Position numbers and translations under genes: made by a program. This document shows, piece after piece, positions 20,813-31,674 of a stretch of 64,000 nucleotides of DNA (the first letter of the stretch is position 1; each line of letters starts with the position of its first letter). The DNA lies in assembly GCA_977006965.1 (NCBI GenBank), contig OZ345360.1:2108001-2172000 (forward strand), read 5' to 3'. Source of the stretch: Phymatolithon calcareum. Lineage: Eukaryota > Rhodophyta > Florideophyceae > Hapalidiales. The notes beneath the pieces were generated by a model that was not told the origin of the DNA, searched no databases, and was given only the letters and a program-made list of their open reading frames with translations.

Positions 20813-22357
20813 TCACTCGTTGACGGCATCCGATACAGGCAATACCTGACCCTGCGGTCTATTGCGGAATTGGCACTGCATTTTGATGAATTCCGTGATG
20901 AGCGCATCCAGATTCGCGAGCGGTCCAGGTGGGGTTCCCTTGACCGCACCATCCACAACCACGTTTTGCACGACAGCCATAAGCTTGGCAAACTGCTTCT
21001 TGTACAACTTCGACATTTCATAACCGGCAGTCTCCAGAAACGCCACAACAATCGCCGGCGTAATGCTCCGTTGTTTCCCGTTAACAATCCTTGCCAGCCA
21101 TGTCCATCCATCGGCGATATCAAAAGGATTCCTCATCGGTCTTGGACCGCCCCTTGCAACCGCCGTCTGCACCAGCGCGCCAAACAAGCCAACAAACCCG
21201 GCCATGCGATTGATGTAGCCCTCTGCGCCTTCACCCTTGCGACACCCAATGCGTCTACGGTAGTCCTCATCAGACTCCCCTCTCGCACGGATGGCCGCGG
21301 CCGGCGCGATATACATGCATTCCTTCAGAAATGCACCCCGGAACGCACCAACCATCATCGCTGAGTCTGGTGCGTGTGCAGCGACGCCGGCAATGACCGC
21401 CGCTACGGCGAACACTGCCGCGCCCCGCGCAGCAGTGCCGCCCTCACCGACCAGTCGCTGTGCAATTTCCGCGACGGCAAATGCGTGCGCGGCGCCGCCG
21501 TTTGCAGCAGCCTCTCGCAGCGCGCGTACGAGCGCCTGCACGCTTCGAGCGACCTGCTTTTCCGACGCCGCCACCTGATTTCCGGCCAAGTTAATCGCCT
21601 TCCTCAGCGCCACGCGCGTCCGTTTCGTTCCCGCGTCCTTTGACTTGCGAAACACTTCTCCTTCCCCCAGCAACCTCGTGAACGAAGCCAATGTCCCCGC
21701 AGCATCAGCAGGCCACTCAATTTCAGTGCTTCCCTTCGCACCGCTCTCTTTCACAGGCACATGCATTTCTTCCGCTGCCGCCGCAACTTTCGCGGCGGCA
21801 GCGGCTGCCGCGGCCGCCTCCTCGGCGCGTCGCGCCTCTTCGCGACGCACCCTCTCCTCCTCTGCCTCTCGCTCGCGGCGCTCCTCCTGCACGACCGCCT
21901 TTGCGGCCTGCATTCTCTCCTGTGCATTCTGGCTCTCCCGTGCCTTCGCCGCCTCTTCGGCGCGCAATGCCTGTTCGCGCTCCTGCTGTGCGCGACGACG
22001 GACGCGTTCACGATGTCTCACGAGCGCCAGTTCCATACCCGCTATACGTTGCTGCGCATCATGACGACGTTTGCGCAACGCGCCGCGCAACGCTGCATCG
22101 GTGCGTGTCACGCGCACAGAACGCAAATGAAGGGTGGTGTCGTCGCTGCGGAGCGCGCTTGCGGAGACAAATGCTGAACATGGTACGCGTAAAGCTTGTG
22201 AGAGTTCGTCCTCCGCTGTGGCGCGCGCGGCGCGTATCGCGGCAGCTACTGCTGCGGCGCGCGCACCGGCACGGGCGCCGTGAAGAATCCACGCATCAAG
22301 ACCGCCGTCCGAGGCGGCTGGCGACGGCGGCCCGGGTCGCGCCAATGGCGCGCACAT
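20813..22357 (-). CDS. GLE1: GLE1-like mRNA export factor
   Basis: 514 aa from the first ATG at 22357; the open frame extends to a TTG at 22429, which I do not accept as start. GLE1 sits at the cytoplasmic side of the nuclear pore and, with inositol hexakisphosphate, activates the DEAD-box ATPase Dbp5 to release mRNA. N-terminal 90 residues are Ala/Arg-rich, then a long charged coiled coil of about 110 residues (QEREQALRAEEAAKAR...). The C-terminal GLE1 domain is recognisable from GESDEDYRRRIGCRKGEGAEGYINRMAGFVGLFGALVQT, GWTWLARIVN and FLETAGYEMSKLYKKQFAKLM. The N-terminal nucleoporin-binding part seems short compared with yeast or human. Divergent from RPC25. Confidence 0.9.
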   Translation of the reverse strand: MCAPLARPGPPSPAASDGGLDAWILHGARAGARAAAVAAAIRAARATAEDELSQALRVPCSAFVSASALRSDDTTLHLRSVRVTRTDAALRGALRKRRHDAQQRIAGMELALVRHRERVRRRAQQEREQALRAEEAAKARESQNAQERMQAAKAVVQEERREREAEEERVRREEARRAEEAAAAAAAAAKVAAAAEEMHVPVKESGAKGSTEIEWPADAAGTLASFTRLLGEGEVFRKSKDAGTKRTRVALRKAINLAGNQVAASEKQVARSVQALVRALREAAANGGAAHAFAVAEIAQRLVGEGGTAARGAAVFAVAAVIAGVAAHAPDSAMMVGAFRGAFLKECMYIAPAAAIRARGESDEDYRRRIGCRKGEGAEGYINRMAGFVGLFGALVQTAVARGGPRPMRNPFDIADGWTWLARIVNGKQRSITPAIVVAFLETAGYEMSKLYKKQFAKLMAVVQNVVVDGAVKGTPPGPLANLDALITEFIKMQCQFRNRPQGQVLPVSDAVNE

Positions 22358-22587
22358 CGTGCGACCGTCGTTCGGTGATCCTCTTCGATGAACGAATTGT
22401 GGTGGGCATCGAATGCTGGGTCTGTTCAATGGTGGTTGAAAAGAAGATATTTTTTGATGTACACGTGGGCAGCGTTGTTCTTTCAGGACGACAGATGATC
22501 TGTCGCGTCATGCGAGCGAGCAACGTGCAGTGCCGACGCGTCGGCATACGAGATCGTCCCTGCAACGGCGGTGGGCACTGACATGCC
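22358..22587. promoter_or_regulatory. Shared divergent promoter region of GLE1 and RPC25
   Basis: 230 bases separate the two divergent start codons, so both promoters must lie here or overlap the neighbouring leader. No TATA box is visible on either strand. Confidence 0.5.
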
Positions 22588-23460
22588 ATGTTCAAACTGG
22601 TGACGTTGTCAGAAGGCGTGTGCGTGCCGGCACGGCACTTCGGTGCGAAGCGTCTGGAGGCGTTCGAGCACGCGGTGAATGCGCGTTATGCAAATCGAGT
22701 GGTGCCCGGCGTGGGACTGGTGGTTGGAGTATGGACTTTTGTGTCGATCGGAGAAGAACGATTGCTGCCGTCGTGTGGAAGCTCTGTAGCAGACTGCGTG
22801 TTCCGATTAGTGGTGTTTGCGCCGTTTGTGGGCGAGGTGGTGTACGCCACGATTGCAGCGGCGGCGCCGGCCGGCATTGCGGTTTCCGTTCCGTTCTTCG
22901 GCGTAATGCATGTAGCGGCGAAAGCTCTGCCGCCGGGGTCTACTTGGGATGAAAAGGAAATGGTATGGGTGTGGAGGCCGCCCGATGTAGAGGAGGACGG
23001 TGGCGCGCACCAACTGTTTATGGATGTGTCGAACGAGAGCGTTGTGCGTGTCACGGAGGTGAAGTATTCACAGCCCGCGAGAACACCTCCTGGGAAGGAT
23101 GACAAGGGTCCTTCTGTTCCACCGATGATTATCAAGGCGGCCCTGTATGACCCCGCGCATGAGGATAACCAGGGACTTGGAAATCCGCTTTGGTGGTATG
23201 AAGGGGATGGAGAGGAAGAAGGTGCATATGATGGAGAGGAAGATGGAGAGGCGGATGATGGGGAAGAGATGGCGAATGCGGATGATGCAGTCAGTGGGAT
23301 GCCGATGGTGAAAGCCGAGATGAGGCATGCGGATGATGCGGGTGAGGGTTTGGCGGTTGAGGAAGGGCTGGAAGATACGATGGATGATGATGGCGGTGGT
23401 ATTCCGATGGTGAAAGCAGAAATGGTATCTATGGATCAGGGGTGCGATAATATTAATTGA
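22588..23460 (+). CDS. RNA polymerase III subunit RPC25/RPC8 (RPB7-like)
   Basis: 290 aa. The RPB7-like stalk subunit of Pol III, partner of RPC17, needed for initiation at tRNA and 5S genes. The N-terminal RPB7 tip domain (1-80) has the family outline: MFKLVTLSEGVCVPARHFG, YANRVVPGVGLVV, then VFRLVVFAPFVGEV. The S1-like OB domain (about 81-200) includes VSVPFFGVMHVAAKALPPGS and MVWVWRP. Residues 205-290 are an acidic tail (EEE, DGEEDGE, DDGEE) beyond the usual length, with a duplicated MPMVKAEM / IPMVKAEM motif; V-K-A-E fits the SUMO-acceptor consensus. The ATG at 22588 gives the usual family N-terminus. The tail may be lineage specific. Confidence 0.88.
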   Translation: MFKLVTLSEGVCVPARHFGAKRLEAFEHAVNARYANRVVPGVGLVVGVWTFVSIGEERLLPSCGSSVADCVFRLVVFAPFVGEVVYATIAAAAPAGIAVSVPFFGVMHVAAKALPPGSTWDEKEMVWVWRPPDVEEDGGAHQLFMDVSNESVVRVTEVKYSQPARTPPGKDDKGPSVPPMIIKAALYDPAHEDNQGLGNPLWWYEGDGEEEGAYDGEEDGEADDGEEMANADDAVSGMPMVKAEMRHADDAGEGLAVEEGLEDTMDDDGGGIPMVKAEMVSMDQGCDNIN

Positions 23461-23909
23461 AAAATATTAATTGCAATTAGTGCAATTGCAATACTGAATT
23501 TTCTAAAATCCTCCAATTCTAATTATTAATTTTTCTTCTATGAATAATTGCAATAATTTTTTTGTTGCTGTAAACATTCTCCAATTAATTCCAATTATTG
23601 CTTCTTTGTTGTTGACGGTTACCACCAAGATAAGCGAATGCTTCTGTTGGTACCTGGCGACTATCGCTCGGCGATTGTCGCCAGACGACCCTCACCTGCC
23701 GGTCCACTAAGATGCTAGTTTTGTAAACCGCCTGCTATACATATTGCAGTCATCTGTGTCATTTTCAGCATATTAGCAGCCACAATTGACTTCAAAGAGC
23801 ATTTCAGAAGCTCAGCTATAAAGTCAATCGCGAAGAAGCGCAAAAACAGTTCCACTGCTATCACCGAGCCGGAAGTTGGAGCAAAGGAGCTAGTCGAACA
23901 GATTCTGAC
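23461..23909. other. AT-rich intergenic DNA after RPC25
   Basis: Opens with repeated TTGCAATTA/AATAATT words just after the RPC25 stop, like those at 180-260. No gene seen. Confidence 0.5.
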
Positions 23910-24565
23910 CAGAGTATTGGAATTATTTATTTATTTTTATTCTTTTCTCGCGCAGTGTCGAGAATAAATATCAAGACTGTTGAGCGCAGAAGGAATAAAT
24001 TATTGTATTTAAGTTCAGTGAGGAATAAATAACTGGTTATTCCCAATTATTGGATCCATCTAGCTGCTTTCTGTCACGATAGCATTGACGTCTGCGTTCC
24101 ACATTTGCAAGTCCACACAGCGGAGTTGGGATCCGACTGTGTGAAAAACTCATCGCGAACATGCTTACCGAAAACTCGCGGCATCTTGGGTGCTACCAAA
24201 CGGTGCTCGCCTGGTACGCAGTTCCCGTTGTACTGTGTTGATTGCCATGGTTTTCATAATCCTAAATGAGGAGTCCGCAGCCGACACGTCATGTGCTATC
24301 GATGACAAACATGTCACTTTACTGTTCAAGAATACCATCGGGCCCAAATAAACAATATAATCGTCGGGCCAAAATGCTGTCATTCTACCCCAGAAACGTA
24401 GACTTAGTCGAGCGTTCTCGAGTAAATAATGCTTTCAAATAAATAAAATAATTGTCGTAACCACGAAGATCTCAATAAATACAATAAATATGCGCGACTC
24501 AGGAATAAATTATTAGAACAATAATTTAAATAATTACAATAGCAATTATTTTTTCCAATGCTTTG
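23910..24565. mobile_element. hAT-like non-autonomous element, long copy
   Basis: 656 bp with terminal inverted repeats CAGAGTATTGGAA (left, degenerate) and TTCCAATGCTTTG (right). Its ends match the 327-bp copy at 39928-40254 over most of that copy's length. The extra 330 bases (about 24085-24420) lie in the middle, so the short copy looks like an internal deletion of this one. No target duplication is visible here, suggesting age or damage at the left end. An open frame of 72 codons inside (24165-24383, minus) has no recognisable transposase motif. Confidence 0.75.
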
Positions 24566-25190
24566 GATGCAATACGGGAATACTATTCACAGCTCTGTGT
24601 GCTATCAATAGTTACTGCAATAATCAGTGATACCACAATAGGTTATTTTTATGGCAATCACAACAAAACGATGTACATCACAAGTAGGGAATAGGGAATA
24701 ACGTAGTTGAACTAGCGTCTGTAATTACTTTGTTCAATACGTGTGCTGTTTGGAACGTGGTTGAACGTGCGTCAGCTTCGTAGTACATTTTTATAAATCG
24801 CTCTGTAATCTGGATTGGATGCTAACATAGGCAACGTAGTGTGCTGAAATAAGAAGTTATTCTTGGTACTGCAATAGACTATTCCTATTCAATATTGCAA
24901 TAAACGGGAATTGAAATTAATTATGACCTATGTCTGCCGGAGAGGGACAGGATTTGTCTCTTCATATTCCTCCGGAGTTGAAGGGGAAGCGAGAGAGCTC
25001 CAAAGAAGAGGGTAAAACTAAATTCTGAGCAGCGCTCTCGTATCCCACGTTCCGTTTGGGTTCCCAAAAGGGCAGCTTCAGTAGATCTCAGTATAATCGA
25101 AGTTGAAATTAGGTTCGCTAGTAAGGGAAGTCGATTGAACGACCTTCGTCGAGATGGAGGACTTTGACATAAAATAGGATGTGCATATGG
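24566..25190. other. AT-rich intergenic DNA
   Basis: No gene. Contains scattered TTGCAAT and GGGAATA words like those around other repeats in the window. Confidence 0.45.
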
Positions 25191-25340
25191 CCAAACAATT
25201 CCTGAAAATATTGTGATTTCCTGCCTTTGGGAATGTTCTTCCTAGTCGTGAAGGAAGATGATGTTTTTTTTGGAGTGAAGTCTCTCTCCTTTTCTTTTCT
25301 TATGCATGCGGTGGCTAAGCTACCATTTGTACTGTCTATC
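25191..25340 (-). repeat. Dispersed repeat, second copy
   Basis: Matches the stretch just right of element A (about 15920-16010), including GTCGTGAAGGAAGA and GGAGTGAAGTCTCTC. The minus strand has a short open frame with the RDFTP peptide shared by both copies. Family unknown. Confidence 0.5.
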
Positions 25341-27240
25341 CTAGTGTCTATGTGACGGGAATTTTCCCTCAATTGAGGGAATGAGAATCGTTTATTTTTT
25401 TCCAAAGAAAACTACTCATTATTAGGCTCATCAAACGCATCAAGCTCATGGATGTATTCAGCATGCTTTGCAAAACAGTTTCTACCAGTTGAAGTGCGAC
25501 ATATGTTGATTGCGGCGCCAGCAAGTCTATAACATAATGAAAACACGAGGGTTAATTCCTTGACTTGTCAGACTCTACAGTTGTTTTGAACAGCTAAAGT
25601 AGTCATCATGCCACCTGTGGCTTACTTTTCCATCTTCGGGGGAGACAAGTGGGTTCAACACCGCCCTTGGAGCAAATGTACCCTTTGGAGTAGTGAATAT
25701 CGATGAATATTGCGCGAGGAAAAATGAATCTGGGAGGACAAGGCGCCTTGTACCGGAGTATGGAGCCACAAGACGGCGCAGTACAACTGTACTATAGGCA
25801 GTTTCACCTTCTAAATCGATTTGCTTCTCACCGTCTGCCGTGGTCCCCAGCTCAAGATGCAGCATTATCTCACGTCTTCCTTAGGCTGAATTCTGTAACT
25901 AGTAACCGTTCTCCGGTTTACGGCGGATGGCGATGTCGTGAAGCAGGCCATTTTCAATCCAATGGCCTCCGTTGCCATACCAAAGAGATATGAACTTTTC
26001 AAAGCAAACCAGGTCTAACAGAGACACAGTGGGTTTTTGTGATCGTTAATAGCATCGACAAAATCCTGAACGAGCGCCCACCGGTACTGTACGGACGACA
26101 TAGTGCCTTGTTCACTTGGTTGTACGGCAAATTTGACGCACCAGAGGTACTCGGAGAACCAGGCTCTGGTCATCCCACTGTTTGAAAATGAAGGAGCGAG
26201 GATACACTTGTTCCCCGTGGTAGAAATCCATAAATCTCTTTGCGCCGAACTCCTGAGGACGAGTATTCCGAAAATCTTAGCCTTGATTCTTCCTGTTCGT
26301 TTAAGCTTAGCGGATGCCAAAGCAACAATTGTTCGCAGTTGCACTCGGCGAAACATCGTCATGAATGAATCGCACGGTGTGGCACTCGATGACACCGTTC
26401 TCGGATATAAAATCTCCGTTTATAGTGAGAACTTTCCAGAAATGACGAAAATCCTTCCCTCTATTAGACATAGAACTTGGCGCTCGAACCATGGCATTCC
26501 ATGAGCAAAAACATTCTGCTTACAGTCTGGCACAATGACATCAAGCTCCTCTTGTGACTATTAGTCCGAAGAACCATGCAGGGTGTAGGCGAGAGCGCGC
26601 CCAAGAGGGCGTTCAGAGCTCCTCTTGATTGTATGATAGGCTTGTGTTCCCTTCTATCGAGAGTGTGGTTGATACTGAACGAAGAACTCGGCGTTTGGCG
26701 AAGAAGATGTTCGACCGCGAGCACTGTAAGCCGGTGTTCGAGGTAAAGATTTTTGCCTGCTGGGACTCGATACAACCATTCGAGAGGAATGAGTGCCTTC
26801 GTCAGCTTCCATGCCGTAACGTTAACAATCTTGATAGTCTTAATCTTAGTGTTCTCGATTATTTTCTGAACAAGACCTATTTCACGCGAAATGACGTGCC
26901 CGAGCGACCCTTGGTTTCATCAACGTGCACCTCTCGAATCGTGTCGTTCACCTCTTTTGACTTAAAAAGCGCTCAGTATAGTCGGCAGCACTCTGCGGAA
27001 CTTGTCACTGATATTGCTTTGGTGTGTACGACTGCACCGACCACTCGGCGCTGGTCTTTTTCTCGAGGCATGGCAGATGTGTTTTTTCTGAGTAACGAGC
27101 AGATTTTCGTTCCTACCGACGAACGACGCGGTTTTAAGGGAGTAAAAGGGATACTCCGCACCAAGAGCAAAAGGTCTCCTTTCTGAATTTGGCGCTAAAA
27201 AACTGTTCCGCATTCTTTTTACAAACGATTTTCAGCTTTA
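25341..27240 (-). pseudogene. Unrecognised decayed coding DNA, mostly minus strand
   Basis: The minus strand shows a series of open pieces in changing frames (for example 25865-25575, 26492-26307, 26775-26464, 27213-26962), with peptide fragments such as ENGVIECHTVRFIHDD and RFMDFYHGEQVYPRSF that look like former protein. I cannot assign a family. It may be the left part of copia element C, into which element B appears to have inserted, but I see no RNase H motif. The plus-strand 185-codon frame at 26629-27186 is probably an antisense shadow. Confidence 0.3.
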
Positions 27241-27653
27241 AATCCGCCCTCAATTGAGAGGAATTCCTTCAATCAACAATACACGCACGGACTTGGGGTC
27301 TAATCGCAAGAGAACAGCAACGTCCGTACGCAAACACAGGGGAGAGGGTCCGAGGACCGAGGCTTGACCGACGGCGCAGAGTCGAAGTCTTACGCGAGGC
27401 CTTCCTTGAGGCGAGAGGACCGCGAAGGTTGGAACGGAAAACGGTCGATATGGACCAAACATGGGCTACCCCGTTTACTGAAGGCCGGCGGCGAAAGCCC
27501 GCCATATACTACCAAATCAGTCTTAGCATACTACAACTAACCCTAAGCGGAGAGGCCGGCGAGGCCGAAGGCACTGGGTGTAAGCCCTTGAGGGCTGTAA
27601 TGGCCGCGGAAAAACAAGGCCTCAAGGTCACCCATCCATACTACTACACTCTC
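27241..27653. other. GC-rich insert interrupting copia element B, with 5S-like word
   Basis: At 27653 the copia reading (minus strand, ...RIQEMYTKIMGE) breaks off and a GC-rich block of different composition begins. On the minus strand its first 30 bases read GAGAGTGTAGTAGTATGGAT then GGGTGACCTTGAG, close to the box C part of plant-type 5S rRNA genes. A TTTTT run lies soon after. The rest of a 5S gene is not present. Could be a 5S-headed SINE-like element or a chance match. Confidence 0.3.
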
Positions 27654-30600
27654 CCATAATTTTTGTGTACATTTCTTGAATTCTCTTGTTCAACTCTTCT
27701 GTTTCTTTGGCGGCACTAAGGTCAATACCGTCGACGTATGCGTAGGTTTGCGTTTTGGCGTCACCCAGTTTGAGTTGGTGCACAATACTGTCGATTATGT
27801 GCGCCTGCGATACGTGAATACCCTAGGTGCTATCAACGATATTCCAATTGAGTTGTTGGGACGGGTATCTCAACCGCTTGATGTCGTATTTTTCTTTGAG
27901 AGTAACATGAAATTCTTCTACGAGCTCTTTGTGCGTGGCAGCCACGAGAAAGTCGTCGATGAATACTGTTGTTATAATGAATTCTTCCGACGATTTTCGC
28001 TTGATAAACGGACAGGGAATCTGATTTGAGTTGCCTGTAGCCGTGTTGTTTAAGATATGTACGCGATGCTTCTAAATATGTGTAACCACCTTGTTTCGTG
28101 ACATACAGGTTTCCTAGGAGCTCTCCAACGCGATGTTCGTACTTTTATGACCCATCGAAACGGGTATGCTGGTAGACGAACACAGTTTTAGAACTTTTCG
28201 TGCAGGTATGCGGAGTGTAAATCTATATGCTCGAGATGGAGATTGTGCGCGGAAGCGATTGCATATAGTATTCGGAGAGACGTTTTGTCTGCCATATGTG
28301 TGACAGTTTTGGTGATTTCATCGTGTTTCCCCGGGACCATAAGGTCATCTCCGACAGAATATCGTGCTTTACGGTCCGTTTCACAGTTAGAAAGGTTTCG
28401 CTTGTATCGGTGCGTCGTTGTTTGTGGAAGTACTTTTGGCGCTGATGGGTACTGCGTTGCGTGGAATACACTTGAATGCCTGCATCTTATCGAAGATGCC
28501 CAGCTCTCTGTTATGGGCGATTGACCATATTTTGGCCTGTTTGTACGAGCTAGGAGATGGGGTCATGGCATTTAAGGTCTTTGGGATACCGGGATGCTTG
28601 CCTCTCGTTGTTGTGAAGGTGATACGGTGTACGTACGAGGGGTCAAGTGCTGGGTTGTATGGGGTGAAATAATTGCTCCTCAAATTATTGTATGTGCGAA
28701 TAATCAGGTTGTAAACGACAACGTGTGTGGGGCTTATTCCTTACATATACCTCGCAGGGAATTCTCGAGCGGCTAGCTCAGTATTCTTATCCTTTCGGGC
28801 TGGGATGAATCTCATTTCGCCGAAAGTGTATAGCCTTTGGATGTTTGGAGGGGATCCATGCCATGTTGTGTGCGGTATCTGCTTGGTGGCTGTGTGTTAT
28901 GTTAGATTGTACTTAAAAACGGCGTCCCGTACTGTATCTTCCCAGAACGTGTCGTCCAGCTTTAATGTATAGAGAGCGGCACGCGCTTTTGAGCAGATTG
29001 TTTGATTTATTCTCTCAGCGATGCTGTTCTCTTGTGTGGAGTACGGTACAGCTGGCTGGCAGTCGATGCCTCTGTCGCGGTAATATTTGTCATTGCGTGT
29101 GATTAGTATTCTTTTGCATTGTCACCCCGGAATTTTTGCGGGTCGTGCCCATGCTGATTCCTGATAAACTCAATTGTTGCCATAGTGTGCTTGGCTACTT
29201 TATCTCTTGTTGGCATGCACTCTATTTTGCACAAACGCGAGTGCAAGTCTAAAAATGTGATGAAGTGCCTGTTTTCATGCTTGGAAAGTGGATTGGTTTG
29301 CTCGCAGACATCGGACGATATGTGTGACGCGATGGATGCCTTTTGTGCGGCTGACATGTGCGGTGCACGTTTTCCCCGGCTGTGTGGTATGCATTGCCTG
29401 TAATAGCTGGTGTATTCTTCCTGAGTGAGGCGGGTAGGACAGGTAGCAGGTCATTTTTTACCATCAAGTGAATTGATCGCGGAGAGATGTGCGCTAACTT
29501 GAGATGCCAATTAAAGTATTCGGCGCTCTATTGTGTTGGTGCATGGTGGTAAACGAGGGGTTCCGAACATTGCTGCAAAAGATGTTGAAGGTCTTGTGTG
29601 TGTTCGCTTGCATATTCGGTAGTGAAAGGTAGCTAGGTTCGGTTGCCGTTAGCGGCTTTTTGAATGGAACTTGTGTTTATCATTGGGTTCTCGAAGGTGT
29701 CGAGGCGATGCTGATGGTTTGCGTGAGGGTGCTTCTAACACGATCGTTCGAGCGGAGAGTGCATGTGCTTCTTGTGGGAGCTCCAGGGTTTGCCTCGCGG
29801 AGCGGTCCGCTGCCGGGTTCAGGTTTAGGCTGTAGAGCCGTTCTCGTAAGTAGCAGAGGACATGATTTTCTTTAAAGGGAAGTGGGTGTTGATGATGAGT
29901 GCATGGGAGGGCTAAAAATAACAGTCCCATATTTTGCGGCGATGTCATGAACTGATAAGAGATTGTGACGAATGCCTGGCGCCACGACCGCGTTTTCAAC
30001 TTGTAGTGTGCCCCTGGGCGTCGGGATTGTTACCTTCCCGGCGTGAGTGATGTTGTAAATAGAGTCGGATGCTGGTTTAGAAAGTGCCGGAAATGGAAGG
30101 CGCTTCATGCGTGGATGCCGTCTTGCCAGGTGACTAGAATCAGCTGCAGAGTCAAGAGCATACTTACCATGGTCGCCTGGGGCTGACAGAGCGCCGTCTA
30201 GATTTGTTTGATGGGGTTCTGACGGTGTCTGAGTCTGTTGTTCGAGCATTGCTAGACGAAGAGCCATTTTTCGAGAAGTGCATTCTGTTTTTAGTTCGGT
30301 ATTTGGACGTCTGGTACGTATACGTTGGGAATGGGGTGCTCTGTAGGTAGAGGGACGAGGAACTGTTGCATGTTGACTTGAGGAAACCTTTTAAGATGAG
30401 TGATAAGAACACCATTTTACGTTGTATCCCTACGGGAGCGGTGCATTCTTAGGATCTGTTGCTTCTTGTAACGATATGGCTGTTTTGGTCCACTGTACTG
30501 CCCTGAGTACTGATTACGTGGTCCTCGCTGCGGTTGGTGTATCTGACGCTACCATGATTGCTGTCGATAATGTGGCTGTGAATATGCATGGGGCATCAAT

Positions 30601-31551
30601 GGTGGGCCAGATAATGCGACGGCAGAGGTTGACTCGCGGTATAGGTGTGTTTGTAGTATCATCCGGTTAAATTCCTGGATTGTTTTCCGTGGATTTCGAA
30701 TCATTTGCTCCCCCGTTTAGATATAGTCCGGGTGATGACGTAACCCCTTGATCATGAAACGAATTGTGGTGGATTCGGATTCGATCGCAGGATATTTCGC
30801 GTTCAGCATTTTAATTCTCAATTGATGGTGCTCTTGGACATAGTCTTGGATACCTTTCTCCGGTGCGAATTGAATGGCTCAGCGTTCAGCTGTAAGAAGG
30901 TCATGGTCGGCTGAGTTTGTGCTGTTGATGTGCGTTTCGAGGAATCAGCAGAAATCAAATGGCGTGAGCCCAAAAATAGCAGGGCCATTGTTTGATGTGA
31001 CGGTGGTGGGTAGGGTTCGCATTATATTGAGTCGAATGCGAGATTGCTTTATACGAAATTCCGTAGCCGTGTCCTCATCTGCAGGAGGCTGCAAGTCTTG
31101 TGCGATATGGTCTTCAGCTTCCATAATTTTGCCGCGTTTTCTAGTTCTTTGCGCCAGACTGCGAAATTGTTTGCGTCCAAACGGGAAAGCACTGCGTTGT
31201 ATGCTTCCGGGGTAGGTGCATACATCTTGGTTGATGTTCCCGCTTTGGGTTGTTCGCCAATCGGATTCTCGTGATTCTCGGAGACCGTAGTGTAAGTAGT
31301 TTGCCTCTGTGTAAGCTCGGCTGTTCTAAAAGCCTCGTCGATGGCTCTCGGCGTTGGCGGCGAGATTCTCTTGTAGTTCGGGATGTGGTTGGCGTTTTCT
31401 GTGTGTGTTTTTTGGCTGAATGTGATGTATTTCTGTGTACGGTGACGTCATTGAGGTCGATTGTTTTGTGTTGACAGCTATGATCGATAGGTGGTGTTGT
31501 GAGGCTGGAGGTGGGTTACTGTCGGAGAGGGTAGAGTGGGTAAAGCGCTGG

Positions 31552-31566
31552 GCTGGGCCCATAACC
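31552..31566 (-). promoter_or_regulatory. Primer-binding site of element B
   Basis: Minus strand GGTTATGGGCCCAGC, 15 bases complementary to the initiator tRNA-Met anticodon arm. The ATG within (31562-31560) opens the longest gag-frame piece (MGPAQRF...), as in element A. Confidence 0.75.
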
Positions 31567-31674
31567 TGTGATAGTGAACGTTTAACGTCTTTACTCTGTA
31601 CTACTGCTAGGATCGTTAAGTATCACCCCGGCGGTTGCCTAGGGCTAAGTGTCTAACTAGCGCATATCATAACA
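31567..31674 (-). repeat. Short 5' LTR of element B (about 108 bp)
   Basis: Bounded by the primer-binding site on the left and by a TGTTATGATA start (minus strand). Its other end is TATCACA, giving TG...CA ends with a short inverted repeat. A word TTTACT with flanking similarity is shared with the putative LTR of element C. The boundary is inferred because no second copy was found. Confidence 0.5.

Larger units (their letters stand above)
27654..31674 (-). pseudogene. Decayed Ty1/copia element B (gag, PR, IN, RT remnants)
   Basis: Read on the minus strand from a primer-binding site at 31552-31566, broken by many stops and shifts. Gag remnants lie at 31562-30400, including YNAVLSRLDANNFAVW and a Gln/Arg-rich part. 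The protease remnant is at about 30150 (ALDSAADSSHL, then APGIRHNLLSV). Integrase remnants lie at 29360-29100 (FITFLDLHSR, then RGDNAKEY). Reverse transcriptase starts near 28640 (IPKTLNAMTP) and its active site VFIDDFLVAA is at about 27970, with both Asp intact. RNase H and the 3' LTR are missing; the copia match ends at 27654. Not functional. Confidence 0.85.

Noticed and set aside
22358-22429. Extended N-terminus of GLE1 from a TTG
   Set aside because: Non-ATG initiation is not warranted; first ATG at 22357 gives a sensible protein.
26629-27186. 185-codon plus-strand frame
   Set aside because: The opposite strand has more protein-like pieces, so this looks like an antisense shadow; no motif recognised.
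27676-28029. Plus-strand 117-codon frame
   Set aside because: It is antisense to the copia reverse transcriptase remnant (minus-strand VFIDDFLVAA).
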